NCBI GenBank assembly: GCA_017959485.1
Contig: JAGDAM010000315.1
Coordinates: 1-8,000 of the forward strand
Source: Clostridia bacterium
GTDB taxonomy: Bacteria; Bacillota_A; Clostridia; Oscillospirales; CAG-272
Length of the DNA: 8,000 nucleotides
Reading direction: 5' to 3'
The notes beneath the pieces were generated by a model. That model did not search any database. It had not been told where the DNA came from and saw nothing but the letters and a program-made list of their open reading frames with translations. Of the stretch, positions 5,247 to 8,000 are shown piece by piece. Position 1 is the first letter of the stretch. Each line of letters begins with the position of its first letter. Both the position numbers and the translations under genes were made by a program.

Positions 5247-6044
5247 ATGAGCGATACGCAGACCCGGCTTTCAAAGGATGTCAGCTCGGCTTTTCTGAAA
5301 ACGCTCGCCATGGGGCTGATGCTGCTCAACCACACGACGGACGTTCTGTTTGAAACCGTCTTCCCGGCCGCCGACACGGCGGAACTGATATTTGTTATCG
5401 TCACCCGGGCTTCTTTCATAATTTTCGCCTTTCTTACCGCCGAAGGGCTGAGAATGACTTCAAGCCGGCCGAAATACTTCCTGAGGATGGCGGTTTTCGC
5501 CCTCATTTCCGAGCCCTTTTTCGACCTTTGCTTTTCGGGGACCTTCTTCGATCCATCCTATCAGAACGTGTTTTTCACTCACGCGCTGGCCATCATCGGC
5601 GTTTCCGCGGAGGAAAAGCTGCGCGAAGCGACCGGTTCCCGGCTTTCCGCGGCGATTCTCATCCTGCCGCCCGCAGCCGCGCTTCTTCTCCGGTGCGACT
5701 ACTCGCTCTTCGGAGTGGCGGTGATCTATCTGTTTTATTATTTCTGGAAAAAGGACGTCCGTCTGACTTTTGTGCTGCTGGCGGTCTCCTGTTTTACCCT
5801 GCTCCCGCTGTTTCTGGGGCTTGAACGTCTGATTTTCGGGACCGGAGCGATCGACGCGGCTTTCTTCAATACCGCGTTTGCGTCCGCCGCCGTCGAATCC
5901 GCGGGTCTTCTGATTCTGCCGCTTATCGAAGCGTACGACGGCCGGCGCGGCAGACAGATCAACAAATACTTTTACTATGCCGTCTATCCGGCGCATCTGC
6001 TCCTTCTCGGGCTGCTCAGATTCGCCGTGACGCGTGCCGGCTGA
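5247..6044 (+). CDS. TraX-family integral membrane protein
   Basis: The 265-residue polytopic protein matches the TraX family, named for the F-plasmid protein that N-acetylates pilin. Family features are LKTLAMGLMLLNHTTD (17-32), FIIFAFLTAEGLRMT (57-71), KYFLRMAVFALISEPFFDL (76-94), QNVFFTHALAI (106-116) and the C-terminal YYAVYPAHLLLLGLLR (243-258). Several hydrophobic segments are clear (about 46-65, 110-120, 134-148, 154-167, 172-191, 215-228 and 244-260). Chromosomal TraX proteins are common in Firmicutes and are presumed acyltransferases; their substrate is generally unknown. I chose ATG 5247 over 5196 because it follows the nadD stop by four bases, has GGGAG at 5232-5236 and lacks the hydrophilic extension overlapping nadD. 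No conjugation genes are nearby, so a pilin role is unlikely. Confidence 0.85.
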   Translation: MSDTQTRLSKDVSSAFLKTLAMGLMLLNHTTDVLFETVFPAADTAELIFVIVTRASFIIFAFLTAEGLRMTSSRPKYFLRMAVFALISEPFFDLCFSGTFFDPSYQNVFFTHALAIIGVSAEEKLREATGSRLSAAILILPPAAALLLRCDYSLFGVAVIYLFYYFWKKDVRLTFVLLAVSCFTLLPLFLGLERLIFGTGAIDAAFFNTAFASAAVESAGLLILPLIEAYDGRRGRQINKYFYYAVYPAHLLLLGLLRFAVTRAG

Positions 6045-6059
6045 GCCATCGGAGGAAAG

Positions 6060-7019
6060 ATGTACGAACAGGCGCTTCAACTGATTAAAGAACACGATAG
6101 GATAATCATCCACCGGCATTTGCGTCCCGACGGCGACGCGATCGGCTCGCAGACCGGACTTTGCCTTCTCATCCGGGACAATTTTCCCGAAAAAAAAGTC
6201 AGTATCGTCGGAGACGCGCCGGGCAGATACGGGTTTCTGACGGGGTCGGATCCCGAAACGCTTGTGGCTGAAGAATACCGCGGCGCTCTTGCGATAGTAC
6301 TCGACTGCTCGTCTCCCGCGCTGGTCGCAGGACCGGATTACACCCGGGCGGCGGCTACGCTCCGGCTCGATCATCATCTGTTTGTCGAGCGGATGTGCGG
6401 CGTCGAGGTCGTCGACACGACAGCCGAGAGCTGCTGCGGGATGATTGCCGATTTCGCCGCCGAGAGCGGCCTGCGGATCTCGGAAGACGCGGCGACGGCG
6501 CTCTTCTGCGGACTCGTTACCGATTCGGGCAGATTCAGGTACGATTCGGTCGATTCCAAAACTTTCTTCCGTGCCGCGCGGCTGACCGAAGCCGGCGCCG
6601 ACGCACAGTTCGTCTATTCGCGGCTCTATTCCGAAAGCTACGACAAAGTGAAGCGGCGGGCGGAGTACGTCCTGAAAATCCGCTTTACGGGTAACGGGAC
6701 CGCCTATATCTACACGACCGCGGAGGAACTTGCCGTCATGGGAGCCGATCCTTACGCGATCTCGCGCGGAATGGTCGGAGTCATGTCGGATCTGCGGGGA
6801 GTCGACAGGTGGGTCAACTTTACCGAAGCCGACGGGACGGTGCTTTGCGAAATCCGTTCTTCGGTGTACAATATCAATCCGGTCGCCGTAAAATACGGCG
6901 GCGGAGGACACGCGAAAGCCAGCGGCTGCACGCTCGCTGACAGAGAAGAAGCGATGAGACTGCTCGGCGATCTCGACGCGCTCGGCACCGGAACCGGTCA
7001 GGGAGGGGAAGAAGTATGA
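6060..7019 (+). CDS. nrnA: DHH/DHHA1 phosphoesterase, NrnA-like (first copy)
   Basis: NrnA enzymes degrade very short RNA oligonucleotides and dephosphorylate 3'-phosphoadenosine 5'-phosphate (pAp), using two Mn2+ ions. All expected motifs are present: HLRPDGDAIGS (20-30), LDCSS with Asp82, LDHH (103-106), VTDSGRF (153-159), and the DHHA1 substrate-binding region ending in GGGGHAKASG (280-289). The size, 319 residues, is typical. GGAGG at 6051-6055 lies four bases before the ATG, and the traX stop is 15 bases upstream. Its end overlaps the start of a paralogue in an ATGA, so both copies are translationally coupled. The catalytic set looks complete, so it should be active, but whether it prefers pAp, nanoRNA or a cyclic-dinucleotide product such as pApA cannot be read from sequence. 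Confidence 0.92.
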   Translation: MYEQALQLIKEHDRIIIHRHLRPDGDAIGSQTGLCLLIRDNFPEKKVSIVGDAPGRYGFLTGSDPETLVAEEYRGALAIVLDCSSPALVAGPDYTRAAATLRLDHHLFVERMCGVEVVDTTAESCCGMIADFAAESGLRISEDAATALFCGLVTDSGRFRYDSVDSKTFFRAARLTEAGADAQFVYSRLYSESYDKVKRRAEYVLKIRFTGNGTAYIYTTAEELAVMGADPYAISRGMVGVMSDLRGVDRWVNFTEADGTVLCEIRSSVYNINPVAVKYGGGGHAKASGCTLADREEAMRLLGDLDALGTGTGQGGEEV

Positions 7020-7990
7020 CTCCGCAGGAAGCGATCTATCAAAAGATACTCGAATTTGACAGTATTATCATAATCAGACACAAACGGCCGGACGGAGACG
7101 CGCTCGGCTCGTCATTCGGACTGCGCGAGGTGCTGCGGGCGTCTTTTCCCGAAAAAAGAGTGATCTGCCAGAGCGAAGACTCGTCTCTCAATCTTTCGTT
7201 TATGGGTTCCGACGATCCCGACGTACCGGCGGAAGAGTACCGGAAGTCGCTCGTTATCTCGCTTGACACCGCTACCTGCGACCGTCTGTCGAATTCGCAC
7301 TGGCAGGAAGCCGGATGCCTCGTCAGAATCGATCACCACGTAGATATCAAACCCTATTGCGAGATATCCTGGGTGGAGGACAAACGCTCTTCGACCTGCG
7401 AGATGATCGTCGCTTTCTGCGACAAATTCTCCGAGCGGCTGAAGCTGACGCCCGGGGCAGCCGAACTGCTTTATACCGGTATGGTTACCGATTCGGGCAG
7501 ATTTCAGACGAGAGACGTTACCGGGGACACCCTCCGGCTCGCCGCCCGGCTGCTTGACGCGGGAATCGATACCGAAACTCTCTACGCAAATCTTTCTCTC
7601 GAGGACTTTTCGGTGCTGACCTACCGTGCGTACGCGCTCGGGAAGATAGAACGGACCGAAAACGGCGTCGCCTGGCTTTACGTCACGGATGAAATGCAGA
7701 AAAGCTTCGGGCTCGGACGCGAGGATGCCAGCGCGTCGGTGAGTTTTATGGAACGGATAAAGGGAAGCTTTATCTGGATCGCCTTTATAGATAACCCCGA
7801 CGGGAGCATACGTGTCAGGATGCGCTCGCGCTTCATCCCCGTCAACCGGATCTCCGAGAAATACCGCGGCGGCGGCCACGAGTGCGCCTGCGGAGCGACT
7901 CTCGAATCCGCGGACGAGATTCTGCGGCTTCTCGCCGACGCCGACGATGCCGCCGGTGCATTCGGGAAGGAGCACCCGGAAGCGAAATAA
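7016..7990 (+). CDS. DHH/DHHA1 phosphoesterase, NrnA-like (second copy)
   Basis: This 324-residue paralogue of the preceding gene retains every catalytic motif: RHKRPDGDALGS (21-32), SLDTA with Asp84, IDHH (105-108), VTDSGRF (157-163) and RGGGHECACG (284-293). Differences lie mainly in the DHHA1 region: the first copy has GGGGHAKASG where this one has RGGGHECACG, and the Arg-Ser substrate-binding stretch reads MRSRFIPVN instead of IRSSVYNIN. It starts in an ATGA overlap, with GGAGGGG at 7002-7008. The divergence with intact active sites suggests an older duplication and split substrate roles, one copy perhaps acting on pAp and the other on oligonucleotides; this is inference. It ends in TAA ten bases before the window ends, so what follows is unknown. 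The symbol is left empty because two nrnA-like genes are present. Confidence 0.9.
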   Translation: MTPQEAIYQKILEFDSIIIIRHKRPDGDALGSSFGLREVLRASFPEKRVICQSEDSSLNLSFMGSDDPDVPAEEYRKSLVISLDTATCDRLSNSHWQEAGCLVRIDHHVDIKPYCEISWVEDKRSSTCEMIVAFCDKFSERLKLTPGAAELLYTGMVTDSGRFQTRDVTGDTLRLAARLLDAGIDTETLYANLSLEDFSVLTYRAYALGKIERTENGVAWLYVTDEMQKSFGLGREDASASVSFMERIKGSFIWIAFIDNPDGSIRVRMRSRFIPVNRISEKYRGGGHECACGATLESADEILRLLADADDAAGAFGKEHPEAK

Positions 7991-8000
7991 GAATACAAAA

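Larger units (their letters stand above)
3768..7990 (+). other. Probable operon nadE-nadD-traX-nrnA-nrnA2
   Basis: Five genes on one strand are separated by 3, 4, 15 and -4 bases, with no terminator-like hairpin between them, and follow a consensus promoter at 3768-3797. Two genes form consecutive steps of NAD synthesis and the last two are paralogous phosphoesterases. The TraX gene between them is the functional outlier. The operon may continue beyond the window. Confidence 0.8.

Noticed and set aside
5460..6911. 483-residue open frame on the minus strand
   Set aside because: It lies opposite traX and nrnA, which have clear family motifs; the minus-strand translation is low-complexity and charged.

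Overview
The window looks like chromosome of an uncultured, fairly GC-rich member of the Clostridia (Firmicutes). This is inferred from strong GGAGG-type ribosome binding sites, a consensus TTGACA/TATAAT promoter, Firmicutes-style NrnA, NadD, NadE and chromosomal TraX genes, and intergenic DNA full of short palindromic repeats. No species can be named from the sequence. All seven supported genes lie on the + strand.

Region 1 (1-424) has no convincing gene. It holds two diverged tandem copies of a ~106-bp repeat, each with a small hairpin whose stem shows one compensated base change. A 17-bp direct repeat and an AT-rich stretch follow, leading to an ECF-type promoter (TGAACC, 16 bp, CGTC).

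Region 2 (425-3198) is a two-gene unit: an ECF sigma factor overlapped by ATGA with a 761-residue single-pass membrane protein. The second protein has a very short cytoplasmic tail and a very large outer part. It is probably the sigma factor's membrane regulator and sensor. The promoter in front suggests autoregulation.

Region 3 (3199-3880) is a repeat-rich intergenic stretch: a 128-bp MITE-like element with 11-bp perfect terminal inverted repeats and a 6-bp flanking duplication; a GC hairpin; an array of five triloop hairpins with a repeated G(T/C)GAAAT linker; and a ~106-bp composite palindrome ending just before a consensus housekeeping promoter.

Region 4 (3881-7990) is a tight co-directional five-gene cluster, probably one operon: nadE and nadD (last step and adenylyl-transfer step of NAD synthesis), a TraX-family membrane protein, and two tandem NrnA-type DHH/DHHA1 phosphoesterases that overlap by four bases. 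Together they combine NAD formation with turnover of pAp and short oligoribonucleotides; the TraX protein's role there is unclear. No phage, CRISPR, tRNA or rRNA was seen. The least explained parts are the sigma/sensor pair and the structured repeats of region 3.
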